Assembly: GCA_019084435.1 (NCBI GenBank)
Contig: JAHRFV010000166.1
Coordinates: 1-15,889 of the forward strand
DNA length: 15,889 nucleotides
From: Dethiosulfatibacter sp.
GTDB lineage: Bacteria; Bacillota_A; Clostridia; Tissierellales; Dethiosulfatibacteraceae
Direction: 5' to 3'
The stretch's first letter is position 1, and every line of letters begins with the position of its first letter. This document shows, one piece after another, positions 7,055 through 15,828 of the stretch. Under the pieces are notes generated by a model, which saw only the letters and a list, made by a program, of their open reading frames with translations, searched no databases and was not told the DNA's origin. The translations under genes and the position numbers were made by a program.

Positions 7055-7098
7055 TCAATCCAAACGAAATAAACTATTCAAGTAACAGGAGGGTTTTA

Positions 7099-8046
7099 AT
7101 GCTTTCGAAATATTCAGAAATAAAGATTTTTTCCGGAAATGCCAATATACCTCTGGCAGAAAAAGTTAGCGCTGAGCTAGGGATAAAACTTGGCGATGCA
7201 GAAGTAACTACTTTCAGTGATGGTGAAGTTGCTATGTATATCAAAGAATCAGTCAGAGGTGCTGATGTCTATGTAATTCAACCAACTTGCAAGCCAGTTA
7301 ATGATAGTCTGATGGAGCTGTTGATTTTTATAGATGCCCTGAAAAGAGCCTCTGCCGGCAGAATCAATGCGGTTGTTCCATACTACGGCTATGCCAGACA
7401 AGACAGAAAAACCCGAGCAAGAGATCCAATCACATCAAAGCTTGTGGCTGATATGATTACGGCTGCAGGTGCCAATAGGGTCATAACCATAGATCTTCAT
7501 GCAGGCCAGATTCAGGGATATTTTGACATGCCTGTGGACCAGTTGATAGGTGGTCCTATCCTCGCAAGACATATCAAACCTTTTGTCAAACCAAACACAG
7601 TTGTCGTTTCTCCTGACGTTGGAGGTGTTTTAAGGGCACGAAATTTTGCAGCTTTATTGGATTTGCCGCTGGCTATCATAGAAAAAAGAAGGCAAAAAGC
7701 CAACGTGTCAGAGGTCATGAATGTAGTAGGTGACATAAAAGGGAAAGATGTGATTTTAGTAGATGATATTGTCGATACAGCTGGATCGTTAACAAAAGCT
7801 GCTAAGGTGCTAAAGGACTTCGGAGCCGAAGATGTTTATGCTTGCGTCACTCATGGTGTATTATCAGGTCCTGCAATTGAAAGAATTGAAAACTCTGTTA
7901 TAGAAAAATTGATTATAACTGATACAATACCTTTACCAGAGGGTCTTGACATAAAGAAGATTGAAGTGGTAAGCGTAGCGCCACTTATAGCGGAAGCCAT
8001 CAAAAGAATATCCGAAAACAGGTCCGTAAGCAAATTGTTTGAATGA
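7099..8046 (+). CDS. prs: Ribose-phosphate pyrophosphokinase (PRPP synthetase)
   Basis: This cytoplasmic enzyme makes PRPP from ribose-5-phosphate and ATP, feeding purine, pyrimidine, histidine, tryptophan and NAD synthesis. The 315 residues match the class I family. FSDGEV lies near residue 40, and the flexible ATP-loop stretch [17 protein letters not shown] (from about 95) is intact. [18 protein letters not shown] provides the catalytic His region, and the PRPP-binding loop [11 protein letters not shown] is at about 220-230. A strong AGGAGGG site (7087-7093) precedes ATG 7099. The gene is 44 bases after glmU and 11 bases before pth, so it is probably one transcript with them. Its product is the signal sensed by PurR, encoded upstream. 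Confidence 0.98.
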   Translation: MLSKYSEIKIFSGNANIPLAEKVSAELGIKLGDAEVTTFSDGEVAMYIKESVRGADVYVIQPTCKPVNDSLMELLIFIDALKRASAGRINAVVPYYGYARQDRKTRARDPITSKLVADMITAAGANRVITIDLHAGQIQGYFDMPVDQLIGGPILARHIKPFVKPNTVVVSPDVGGVLRARNFAALLDLPLAIIEKRRQKANVSEVMNVVGDIKGKDVILVDDIVDTAGSLTKAAKVLKDFGAEDVYACVTHGVLSGPAIERIENSVIEKLIITDTIPLPEGLDIKKIEVVSVAPLIAEAIKRISENRSVSKLFE

Positions 8047-8057
8047 TGAGGTAATGA

Positions 8058-8618
8058 ATGTATTTAATAGTAGGATTGGGAAATCCAGGAAGACAATATG
8101 CAGGAACGCGACATAATATTGGTTTTGAAACAGTCGATTATATTTGCTATAAGAAAGATGTAAAACTAGATAAAGCCAAATTCAATGCTATTTATGGTGA
8201 GTTCAGGTTAGATGGGCAAAGGGTCATAATAGCAAAACCGTTGACTTACATGAATAAGAGTGGTAACGCTGTGATGGATATCGCAAGATATTATAAAATA
8301 GAAACCAGTAACATAATTGTCATCTATGATGACGTGGACTTAGAACAAGGTAAATTGAGAATCAGACCAAATGGCAGTGCGGGAACGCATAACGGAATGA
8401 AATCAATTATTTTCCAATTACAATCTGAAGAATTTCCGAGAATTAGAATTGGAATCGGAAGACCATCAAATATGGATCTCGCTGATTATGTTCTGCAGAG
8501 ATTCTCATCAGAGGAGACCGATTTGATTAAGGAAGTTGCAATAGTAGCATCAAAAGCTGTTGATGAGATTATCCTGAGTGGTATCGATTCGGCAATGAAC
8601 AAATACAATAACAGATAA
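8058..8618 (+). CDS. pth: Peptidyl-tRNA hydrolase
   Basis: 186 residues, the normal bacterial length. It cleaves the ester bond of peptidyl-tRNA released by ribosome drop-off, recycling tRNA; in Bacillus subtilis the orthologue is called spoVC. Family motifs are all present: VGLGNPGRQYAGTRHNIGF (5-23) with Asn9 and the catalytic His19, PLTYMNKSG (61-69) with Asn66, IYDDVDLEQGKLRIR (from 89) with the catalytic Asp, and GSAGTHNGMKSI with Asn112. GAGGT (8048-8052), 5 bases before the ATG, is the binding site. It begins 11 bases after the prs stop. Confidence 0.97.
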   Translation: MYLIVGLGNPGRQYAGTRHNIGFETVDYICYKKDVKLDKAKFNAIYGEFRLDGQRVIIAKPLTYMNKSGNAVMDIARYYKIETSNIIVIYDDVDLEQGKLRIRPNGSAGTHNGMKSIIFQLQSEEFPRIRIGIGRPSNMDLADYVLQRFSSEETDLIKEVAIVASKAVDEIILSGIDSAMNKYNNR

Positions 8619-8640
8619 TAAAAGAGTTAAAACAAACAAG

Positions 8641-8664
8641 TGCTCGGGTATAAATATCCGGGCA
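8641..8664 (+). other. Hairpin in the pth-mfd gap, without a U-tract
   Basis: A 10-bp inverted repeat with two G-U pairs and loop TAAA (8641-8650 with 8655-8664). No T-run follows, so it is not a standard intrinsic terminator. It could be a weak stop, an RNA-processing or stability element, or a chance structure. A poor promoter-like pair (TTAAAA 8627-8632, 16 bases, TATAAA 8649-8654) overlaps it. The rest of the 88-base gap has no clear signal besides the mfd ribosome binding site GGAG at 8698-8701. Confidence 0.4.
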
Positions 8665-8706
8665 TAAATGTATGTGGCATTGTAATGATATAGAATTGGA
8701 GTTCAA

Positions 8707-11700
8707 ATGAAAAAACTATATTTTAACAACATCATCAAAACAAAAGAATACCAGGACATCGTCCAATCTATTAACGGTAAACAAACTGTGTTACTTCATG
8801 ATTGTACGGAGGAAGCGTTATTATTGTTAACATCTGTAGTTTCAACAGAAGAGAATAAACAGATAATTGTTTTAACAGCTGATGATGTCAAGGCTTACAA
8901 ACTATATCATACAATAAGCCTTATGACAGAAAACGCCTACCATCTACGATCAAAGCAATCCACTCTCTACGGAGTGGATGCCCTTAGCAGAGAAAACATG
9001 AACAGTAGATTAGCTGTCCTTGACAGGATTGTAAATGAGGAAAACATTATTGTCGTTGCATCAATTGAAGCCTACACTAATATTTTGATGGATAAAAACA
9101 TTTATCAAGAGCTGGCCTTCAATGTCGATAGCGATATGACTATAGATATTCAGGATATTTCACACAAATTGATTGAAATGGGCTATAGCAATGTATCTTT
9201 CATAGAAGGTAAGGGTCAGTTTACAATTCGGGGTGGCATTGTCGATATATTTTCTCCATATCATGATAATCCCTGCCGGATAGAACTGTTTGACAATGAA
9301 ATAGACTCTCTGAGAATATTCGATCCAAAAACACAAAGATCGATTGAGAATGTTAAGAAATACAGAGTCATACCTTGCTGCGAGATTTTACTGAACCCTG
9401 AACAGGCCGAAAACGTAAGGCTAAAAATGGAAGAAAGCGTTGAATCAAGAATGGCCTCAATAGCACAAATCGATGATAAAAGAACCATCGAAGAGAATTT
9501 AAAAAGACTTGGTGAAAAAGCGGGTGAAGCACTTAGAAATGGCGATTATATGTACAATATTGAATTTTTCAGCCCTTATTTACCTATAAAGACGTATAAT
9601 GTCGGTGATTATCTTAAAAGTAGTGCAGTGGTTGTTATACACGAATCAAATGCTATTAGGGAATCCAGAAAAGACAGTTATGATGATTTCATCATGAAAT
9701 TTACAGAGCTTTATGGCACTGGTCAAGTTTTAAGTGAACAGGAATCGATTTTCAAGGACTATGATCAGGCAGTTAGCAATATTAAGACTCGCCTAAGCTT
9801 GTTATTATATAATAACTCATTGAAAAACAACATAGATTTTCAAGTTCAAAAGCTAGTCAGTGTCCGTTCTCGCGATACAAACCAATACTACGCTAAAATA
9901 GGTGACCTTGCAAGTGATATAAACCGCCTTAAGTATAACGGCTATAAGATTTATCTGGAACTTGGGAGTATAGAAACAGCCAATAAAATTCAGGCAACAT
10001 TGAAAGAGTCCAATTGTGATGTAGCACTGGCTTTTCAGTCAAAAACAGAGCTGCTGTCTGGACAAGCCGCAATAATAATCGGTTATGCAGAAAGAGGGAT
10101 TGATTTTCCTGATTTAAAACTAATTGTTTTGACAGAAAAGGATATCATTGGCAGTAAAAGCAGAAGAAAAAAAACCTCGAAGAAACATAAAGCATCTAAA
10201 ATTGACACTTTTACCGACCTTAAACCTGGTGATTATGTGGTCCATGAGCATCACGGCATAGGAATCTACAAAAGTATCGAAAAAATCGAGGTTAAAGGGA
10301 TCCAGAAAGACTACCTGGCAATTCATTACAGGGGTGGTGACAAACTCTTTGTTCCTGTGGATCAAATGGATTTGATACAAAAATATATAGGATCAGAATC
10401 CATACGACCCAAAATCAATAAAATGACTGGACCTGAGTGGTTTAAAGCTAAAGCAAGAGCTCAAAGAGCAATAGATGATATGGCTGAGGAGTTGATTGAG
10501 CTCTATTCCAAAAGACAAAATTCCAAGGGCTTTTCATTTTCTCAAGATAATGAATGGCAGAGGGGATTTGAGAATTCTTTCCCATACCAAGAGACTGAAG
10601 ACCAACTCAGATGCATTGATGAAATCAAGGAAGATATGATGCGACCAATCCCGATGGACAGGCTATTATGTGGTGATGTGGGGTTTGGTAAAACCGAGGT
10701 TGCACTAAGAGCTATTTTCAAAGCAGTTATGGATGGCAAGCAAGCAGTAATATTGGTGCCGACTACCATATTGGCACAGCAGCATTTCACCAACATGGTG
10801 GAGCGGTTTAAGCAATATCCTGTTAAGATTGAAATGCTGAGCAGATTCAGGACACCAGCACACCAAAAGAAAATCATTGAAAACCTGAACAAAGGATTGA
10901 TAGATGTTGTCGTAGGAACACATAAGCTATTATCAAAAGAGGTTAAATATAAGGACTTAGGTCTTCTGGTTATAGATGAAGAGCAACGTTTTGGTGTCAG
11001 ACACAAAGAACTGATTAAACAGATTAGAACTAATATTGACGTTTTGACATTGACAGCAACACCAATCCCGAGGACCTTGAATATGTCTATGATAGGTATC
11101 AGAGATATGAGTATTATTGAGGAACCACCAGGTGAAAGGTACCCGATACAAACATTTGTGATGGAACTGAATGAAAGCTTTATCAAAGAAGCCATCATCA
11201 AAGAAGTATCAAGAGGTGGGCAGGTATATTTTATTCATAACAGGGTCAGAGATATCAACGAGAAGGCAGAAAAGATCAGGAAGTTGGTGCCTGGAATTAA
11301 AATAGCGGTTGCCCATGGGCAAATGAGTGAAAGACAATTAGAAAATATCATGATAGAGTTTATCAATAGAGAGCATGATGTTCTGGTTTGTACGACAATC
11401 ATTGAAACTGGCATGGACATAGCCAATGTCAATACTATGGTCATCAGCAACGCTGACAAGCTTGGATTGGCTCAACTCTACCAATTGCGAGGAAGGGTTG
11501 GCAGAAGTAACAAAACAGCTTTTGCTTATCTGACATATGAGAAAGATAAGGTGTTGACAGAAATTGCTGAAAAAAGACTTAAGGCTATTAAGGAATTTAC
11601 AGAATTCGGATCAGGCTTCAAAATTGCAATGAGGGACTTGGAGATCAGAGGAGCAGGCAATATTATCGGCTCTCAACAATCAGGACATCTGGCGGCGATC

Positions 11701-12243
11701 GGTTACGATTTGTATGTTAAAATGATGGAAAGAACTCTCAATAAAAAGAAAACAGACATTGTCGAGACAGAGGTTGTTGATACAATCATTGAGTTGGATG
11801 TTGATGGCTTTATCCCATCAAAGTATATTAGCGATGAAGAACAAAAAATTGAGATTTATAAAAAAATATCAGTCATAGAGAACAAAGAAGATGTAAACGA
11901 TGTTCTTGAGGAAATAATAGACCGATTTGGCAACATTCCACAAGAGGTCAATAATCTGATTAAGATATCCTACATCAAAAGCATTGCTAACAATCTGAAT
12001 GTAATTGCACTCAGACAAATCGGTACCACAGTGAATATTGAATTCAACGACAACAAGGATATAAGTCAGAAACTTGTAGCTGCCATCATGGAGAATTATC
12101 AAAAAGATTTCAAATTTGATTCGGCAAACAAGCCCATTCTGAAATATTTTCTATCAAGTACCAAACAAGTGGAAGTCTTAAACTCACTTGAAAACATGTT
12201 TGAAAAATTATATAATTACTGCACTACGATAAAACCTAACTAA
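8707..12243 (+). CDS. mfd: Transcription-repair coupling factor Mfd
   Basis: This 1178-residue ATPase recognises RNA polymerase stalled at DNA lesions, pushes it off and recruits UvrA. Domains in order: the N-terminal UvrB-like damage-recognition modules (about 1-480, with the conserved FTIRGGIVDIFSP stretch near 170-182); the RNA-polymerase-interacting CarD-like module starting at PGDYVVHEHHGIGIY (507) and running to about 565; a superfamily 2 translocase with Walker A GDVGFGKTE (656-664), DEEQ box (757-760), TATPIPRTL, and motif VI LRGRVGRS (around 929); the TRG relay; and the C-terminal D7 domain that masks the UvrA-binding surface. All key motifs are intact and the length is typical. It starts 88 bases after pth, and the foldase gene follows immediately. 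Confidence 0.98.
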   Translation: MKKLYFNNIIKTKEYQDIVQSINGKQTVLLHDCTEEALLLLTSVVSTEENKQIIVLTADDVKAYKLYHTISLMTENAYHLRSKQSTLYGVDALSRENMNSRLAVLDRIVNEENIIVVASIEAYTNILMDKNIYQELAFNVDSDMTIDIQDISHKLIEMGYSNVSFIEGKGQFTIRGGIVDIFSPYHDNPCRIELFDNEIDSLRIFDPKTQRSIENVKKYRVIPCCEILLNPEQAENVRLKMEESVESRMASIAQIDDKRTIEENLKRLGEKAGEALRNGDYMYNIEFFSPYLPIKTYNVGDYLKSSAVVVIHESNAIRESRKDSYDDFIMKFTELYGTGQVLSEQESIFKDYDQAVSNIKTRLSLLLYNNSLKNNIDFQVQKLVSVRSRDTNQYYAKIGDLASDINRLKYNGYKIYLELGSIETANKIQATLKESNCDVALAFQSKTELLSGQAAIIIGYAERGIDFPDLKLIVLTEKDIIGSKSRRKKTSKKHKASKIDTFTDLKPGDYVVHEHHGIGIYKSIEKIEVKGIQKDYLAIHYRGGDKLFVPVDQMDLIQKYIGSESIRPKINKMTGPEWFKAKARAQRAIDDMAEELIELYSKRQNSKGFSFSQDNEWQRGFENSFPYQETEDQLRCIDEIKEDMMRPIPMDRLLCGDVGFGKTEVALRAIFKAVMDGKQAVILVPTTILAQQHFTNMVERFKQYPVKIEMLSRFRTPAHQKKIIENLNKGLIDVVVGTHKLLSKEVKYKDLGLLVIDEEQRFGVRHKELIKQIRTNIDVLTLTATPIPRTLNMSMIGIRDMSIIEEPPGERYPIQTFVMELNESFIKEAIIKEVSRGGQVYFIHNRVRDINEKAEKIRKLVPGIKIAVAHGQMSERQLENIMIEFINREHDVLVCTTIIETGMDIANVNTMVISNADKLGLAQLYQLRGRVGRSNKTAFAYLTYEKDKVLTEIAEKRLKAIKEFTEFGSGFKIAMRDLEIRGAGNIIGSQQSGHLAAIGYDLYVKMMERTLNKKKTDIVETEVVDTIIELDVDGFIPSKYISDEEQKIEIYKKISVIENKEDVNDVLEEIIDRFGNIPQEVNNLIKISYIKSIANNLNVIALRQIGTTVNIEFNDNKDISQKLVAAIMENYQKDFKFDSANKPILKYFLSSTKQVEVLNSLENMFEKLYNYCTTIKPN

Positions 12244-12245
12244 AT

Positions 12246-12250
12246 GGAGG
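12246..12250 (+). promoter_or_regulatory. Foldase ribosome binding site overlapping an alternative ATG
   Basis: GGAGG lies 5 bases before TTG 12256. The ATG at 12244 overlaps this site and has no binding site of its own, so TTG is the better start. Confidence 0.65.
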
Positions 12251-12255
12251 AAAAA

Positions 12256-13182
12256 TTGAAAAACAAAAAGTTTGTAGTTTTGCTGTTGGTCTTAGTTTTG
12301 ATACTAGTAACAGCAGGATGCGTAAAAGAAAAACCCGGAACTGAAGCAGCAATCGTAAACGGTGAGGTTATAACCGTACAGGAGTATGAAGAAACTCTTG
12401 AGGTATATAAATCAATGTACAAGAATCAATATGGAGATACTGCTCTGGAGACAGAGATTGAGCCTGGAGTTACACTACTACAGTATCTACAGGAGAATAT
12501 TCTGGAAAATTTGATATTTGAAAAAATCATCTATCAAGAAGCATTAAAAAATAATCTGACAGTGAATGATACTGAACTGGATGAATTGATGGTTGAATAC
12601 AAGACATTTTTTGCAGATGATCAAGCCTATACTGATTTTCTGACATCAAACAACATGAATGAAGAGTTCCTTAAAAACTCTCTTAGAACAGATGAAGTCA
12701 TTCAGAGATATGTAGATTTTTATATGGAAAATTTAGAGATATCTGATGAAGACCTGCTTAAATACTATGAAGACAATGTCGATCAGTTTGTTTCTGTGAA
12801 AGCAAGACACATTTTAGTCAATTCCATGGAAGAAGCTGAAGATATTATGAGACAAATCAATGAAGGTGCAGATTTCTCGGATTTAGCCATGGCTTTTTCA
12901 ACTGATACAACAAGTGCTGTAAACGGAGGCGACCTGGGATATTTCTACAAAGGACAGATGGTCCCGACCTTTGAGGAGGCTGCGTTTAGCCTAGAAATTG
13001 GTGAAGTTAGCAGTATAGTTCCTTCGGATTTTGGATTCCATATCATAAAATTAGATGACAGAAGTGAAGGATTTGAGGATAAAAGAGAACTTGTATTGAG
13101 TGAATACAAGAATGTTAAATATGGTGAAAGAATGGATGAGTTGGAGAGTCAGTCAGAAATTGAACGTAAATTAGAGCTGTAG
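12256..13182 (+). CDS. Parvulin-type peptidyl-prolyl isomerase lipoprotein (PrsA/SurA-like foldase)
   Basis: From TTG 12256 the protein has 308 residues. A Lys-rich N-terminus and hydrophobic stretch end in the lipobox VTAGC with the lipidated Cys at 22, so the mature protein is predicted to be anchored on the outer face of the membrane. Next comes a SurA/trigger-factor-like helical region opening with AAIVNGEVITVQEYEE, then a parvulin rotamase domain (about 183-275) with ARHILV, GADFSDLA, GGDLGYF and FEEAAFSLEIGEVS. PrsA-type proteins help exported proteins fold. The gene starts 12 bases after the mfd stop and the next gene begins 12 bases after its own stop, indicating co-transcription. A foldase after mfd is common in Clostridia as I recall. 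I leave the symbol blank because several paralogues are usual. Confidence 0.9.
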   Translation: MKNKKFVVLLLVLVLILVTAGCVKEKPGTEAAIVNGEVITVQEYEETLEVYKSMYKNQYGDTALETEIEPGVTLLQYLQENILENLIFEKIIYQEALKNNLTVNDTELDELMVEYKTFFADDQAYTDFLTSNNMNEEFLKNSLRTDEVIQRYVDFYMENLEISDEDLLKYYEDNVDQFVSVKARHILVNSMEEAEDIMRQINEGADFSDLAMAFSTDTTSAVNGGDLGYFYKGQMVPTFEEAAFSLEIGEVSSIVPSDFGFHIIKLDDRSEGFEDKRELVLSEYKNVKYGERMDELESQSEIERKLEL

Positions 13183-13194
13183 AGGGGTAATCAG

Positions 13195-15006
13195 ATGAAG
13201 ATAAAATTTACCGGTGGAGCAGGTGTATTAACAGGTTCTTGTCATTACATCGAATATGCAGGAAAAAAAATCCTGTTGGATTGTGGTCTTTTTCAAGGAC
13301 GCAGCGAAACAGAGAAATTAAACGAAAACGAGTTCCCGTTCAATCCCTCAGAGATCGACTATCTTCTATTGAGTCACTCTCACATCGATCACAGTGGTAG
13401 AATACCATTATTGGTTAAAAAAGGCTTTAAGGGCAAGATTTTCGCTTCTAATCCTACTTATGACTTATGCACAATCATGCTTATGGACAGTGCTCACATT
13501 CAAGAGACAGAAGCACAGTGGAAAACTGAGAAAGCTTTGAGAAAAGGTGAAGAACCGATATTGCCACTCTACACAAAAGATGATGCTCAGAACAGCTTGA
13601 ATTTTTTCAAGCCAGTACTTTATGAACAATACGAAGAAATAGACGAAAATCTGACCGTCAGATTTGTCGATGCTGGACACATTCTGGGTTCATCAATCAT
13701 AGAAATGTGGTTCAAAGAAAATGGCAATACAACAAAAGTTGTGTTTTCAGGTGATTTGGGTATGAAGAATAAACCCATCATCAAAGATCCTAAAATAATT
13801 GAAAAAGCAGATTATCTGATTATCGAGTCAACCTATGGAGACAGACTTCATGATTCCTCTGATGAAAGGGTTGAAAAACTGGCAAATACAATCTTGAAAA
13901 CCATCAGAAATAAAGGCACCGTTGTTATACCTTCATTTGCAGTAGGGCGAACACAGGAAATCATATATGAATTGAACGAGCACTATGACGGAGAATCAGA
14001 ATTTAAAAAAGAATTCGACAAAATCAATGTCTATATTGATAGTCCTCTTGCATCTAAAGCTACAGAAATATTCAAAAAAAATGCACATGTATTCGATGAG
14101 GCAACACGGAATAAAATCATGTCTGGAGACAACCCGTTGGAGTTCAAGAATTTACACTTCACACAGACTGTAGACGAATCTAAGGCTTTGAATGTTTCAA
14201 CAGAGCCTAAGGTTATCATCTCAGCCAGCGGAATGTGTAACGCCGGTAGAATCAGACACCATCTCAAACATAACTTGTGGCGTAAAAACGCAACTATTGT
14301 ATTTGTTGGTTACATGGCTGAGGGAACATTAGGGAGAATGTTAAAGGATGGCTTAAAAGAAGTGAAGCTATTTGGAGAAGAAATAGTTGTAAATGCTGAT
14401 ATAGTAAGCATTGATGGTTTTTCAGGTCACGCAGACCAGAATGGATTACTTGAATGGCTATCAGGTTTCAAAGAAGGACCAAAAAAAATCTTTCTGGTTC
14501 ACGGTGAAGAGAGTTCAAAACAAACATTCTCTGAAAAAATCAAAGAAAAGTTTAATTATGAGTCAATCATACCACTGATGAATTCGGAGTATCTGATAGA
14601 GAACAATGAAGTGGTTATGATTTCTGAAGGCATAATGCCAATTGAGTTAGACACAATTGTTGCCAAAGAGAAACCAGCTACAGATGAAAAAACATTGATA
14701 GTCAAAAAAGAACTCATCAAAAAAGGGGAAGCCACAAGAATCAGTCAGAACCTTCTTGCAGAGAAAGAAAAACTGATATCCGAAACAGCTGAACGTGCCG
14801 ATGATGAGACTGCTGATGCGGATAAAATCAAAAAACTCCAGAATGAGTTAGAAATATTAAAAGAACTTTCAGTGAAAATATTTGAAATGACTGAAGGTAC
14901 ACTAGAAGAGAGTGACATAAAAATTGGCGAATATAAACAGCTTAACAATCATATTAAGGAGCTAGAAAAATCCTTGGTCAATCTTAGTATAATAAGTGGT
15001 AAATAG
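13195..15006 (+). CDS. Beta-CASP metallo-beta-lactamase protein, RNase-like, with coiled-coil C-terminal extension
   Basis: 603 residues. The metallo-beta-lactamase core has HSHIDH (61-66), His162 in DAGHILGS and Asp187 in SGDLG, a full two-metal set. A beta-CASP insert spans roughly 210-390, with ESTYGD, PSFAVGRTQE and ASGMCNAGRIRHH. The C-terminal motif region has DGFSGHAD (His412) and LVHGE (His436), placing it in the CPSF73/RNA-specificity group, whose members cut RNA. It has only one Asp/Glu/His-rich core and none of the RNase J-specific length or order. From about 480 to 603 there is a charged, Lys/Glu-rich helical tail, probably coiled coil, beyond the usual end near 465-535. Its ribosome binding site (13182-13187) overlaps the previous stop, so it is in the mfd-foldase transcript. 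The RNA target is unknown. Confidence 0.9.
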   Translation: MKIKFTGGAGVLTGSCHYIEYAGKKILLDCGLFQGRSETEKLNENEFPFNPSEIDYLLLSHSHIDHSGRIPLLVKKGFKGKIFASNPTYDLCTIMLMDSAHIQETEAQWKTEKALRKGEEPILPLYTKDDAQNSLNFFKPVLYEQYEEIDENLTVRFVDAGHILGSSIIEMWFKENGNTTKVVFSGDLGMKNKPIIKDPKIIEKADYLIIESTYGDRLHDSSDERVEKLANTILKTIRNKGTVVIPSFAVGRTQEIIYELNEHYDGESEFKKEFDKINVYIDSPLASKATEIFKKNAHVFDEATRNKIMSGDNPLEFKNLHFTQTVDESKALNVSTEPKVIISASGMCNAGRIRHHLKHNLWRKNATIVFVGYMAEGTLGRMLKDGLKEVKLFGEEIVVNADIVSIDGFSGHADQNGLLEWLSGFKEGPKKIFLVHGEESSKQTFSEKIKEKFNYESIIPLMNSEYLIENNEVVMISEGIMPIELDTIVAKEKPATDEKTLIVKKELIKKGEATRISQNLLAEKEKLISETAERADDETADADKIKKLQNELEILKELSVKIFEMTEGTLEESDIKIGEYKQLNNHIKELEKSLVNLSIISGK

Positions 15007-15079
15007 ACAATAAAAGTAAAAAAAAATATAAAAAATTCAATATTTAACAAAAAAATAACATTACTATAGAATCATATGT

Positions 15080-15087
15080 GCTATAAT
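15080..15087 (+). promoter_or_regulatory. Extended -10 promoter of the HD gene
   Basis: TGC followed by a perfect TATAAT (15082-15087) forms an extended -10 element. No convincing -35 is seen 16-18 bases upstream, where the sequence is AT-rich. A start near 15094 would leave a leader of about 26 bases. No terminator hairpin is visible between the previous stop (15006) and this site; the stretch 15007-15075 is almost pure A/T. Confidence 0.5.
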
Positions 15088-15119
15088 GGGACCTGTAGTC
15101 AAAAACAAAGGATGATATA

Positions 15120-15644
15120 ATGAATTTTGCAGATCACAGGTTCATGAAAATAGCTGGACCATTAATCAACAACAAGGAATTTCAAAAGATGAAGCATATC
15201 AAACATCATGATGAAAGTGTGTATGAGCATGTCATGAATGTTGCTTATCAATCATACAAGATAGCTTACAAGGCTGGGTTGAATTGGGAAGCGACAATTA
15301 GAGGAGCATTGCTCCATGATTTTTATCTATATAAGTTTGATAAGCGATTCAGATTGAGATTACCGCTCGATGCATTGAGTCATGCTGTTATGCATCCCGT
15401 GAGAGCCCTTGAAAACGCGTCAAGGCACTTTGAGTTAAGTGAGCTGGAAAGAGATATAATTGTAAGACACATGTTTCCGGTTAGGATACCTAGATTTAAG
15501 GAAAGTTGGATTGTATCTATGGTCGATAAGCATCTTGCGGTGCTGGAGTACTATCAGAATTTTAGGAAATCCACTTCTAAAAAATATAGAGAGCAATACA
15601 GCACATTACAGTTTTCAGAAGCCCAATATAGTGAAGCAAAATAA
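15120..15644 (+). CDS. HD-domain metal-dependent phosphohydrolase, uncharacterised
   Basis: 174 residues. The HD metal site appears complete: His37 in YEHVMNVA, His66-Asp67 in GALLHDF, and Asp136 in SMVDK. The stretch LSELERDIIVRHMFPV resembles that of small Clostridial and Lachnospiraceae HD proteins of this size, whose substrate is unknown; HD proteins cleave nucleotides or phosphodiesters. ATG 15120 follows AAAGGATGAT. The gene seems to have its own promoter and stands alone. The last 20 or so residues (polar, with YREQYSTLQFSEAQYSEAK) lie outside the HD fold, and the stop codon sits in an 11-base tandem duplication next to an apparent IS end, so the natural C-terminus may have been altered. 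This is inference. Confidence 0.85.
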   Translation: MNFADHRFMKIAGPLINNKEFQKMKHIKHHDESVYEHVMNVAYQSYKIAYKAGLNWEATIRGALLHDFYLYKFDKRFRLRLPLDALSHAVMHPVRALENASRHFELSELERDIIVRHMFPVRIPRFKESWIVSMVDKHLAVLEYYQNFRKSTSKKYREQYSTLQFSEAQYSEAK

Positions 15645-15656
15645 GTGCAAAATAAG
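15636..15656. repeat. 11-base tandem duplication at the HD gene stop
   Basis: GCAAAATAAG occurs at 15636-15645 and again at 15647-15656, one base apart. The first copy holds the TAA of the HD gene, and the second ends at the first G of the apparent IS terminus. It may be an insertion footprint or a chance slippage repeat. Confidence 0.6.
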
Positions 15657-15701
15657 GGGCTGTCGCTAAATAGCTGATTTCGCCCTCACACAGATAAAAT
15701 G

Positions 15702-15764
15702 AAGAGAACCCGCAGGATTCTGGACTTTTAAAAAGTCCGTTAGCCTCATCGGGTTCTCTTTTTG
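15702..15764. terminator. Two-tier hairpin terminator between convergent genes
   Basis: An outer 11-bp perfect stem, AAGAGAACCCG (15702-15712) with CGGGTTCTCTT (15750-15760), encloses an inner hairpin GGACTTT/AAAGTCC (15722-15738). TTTTT follows on the plus strand, and ATTTTAT on the minus strand. It can end the HD transcript and the minus-strand transcript, and would shield an IS from outside transcription. Confidence 0.75.
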
Positions 15765-15828
15765 TTATTGGAATTTTAATGAAGGGTACACGAAACAAAG
15801 GTACCGGTCATCAGATGCAGCTTTTATC

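Noticed and set aside
10542..11201. Long minus-strand frame of 219 codons inside mfd
   Set aside because: It is a shadow of the Mfd translocase motifs in the opposite strand, with no ribosome binding site and no domain.
13195..15006. RNase J
   Set aside because: The motif order ESTYGD, PSFAVGRTQE and ASGM followed by GFSGHAD fits the CPSF-like/RNA-specificity beta-CASP group, and RNase J hallmarks are not evident.
15577..15798. Minus-strand frame of 73 codons across the HD gene end and the IS terminus
   Set aside because: It crosses the hairpin and IS boundary, has no ribosome binding site and reads like translated non-coding DNA.
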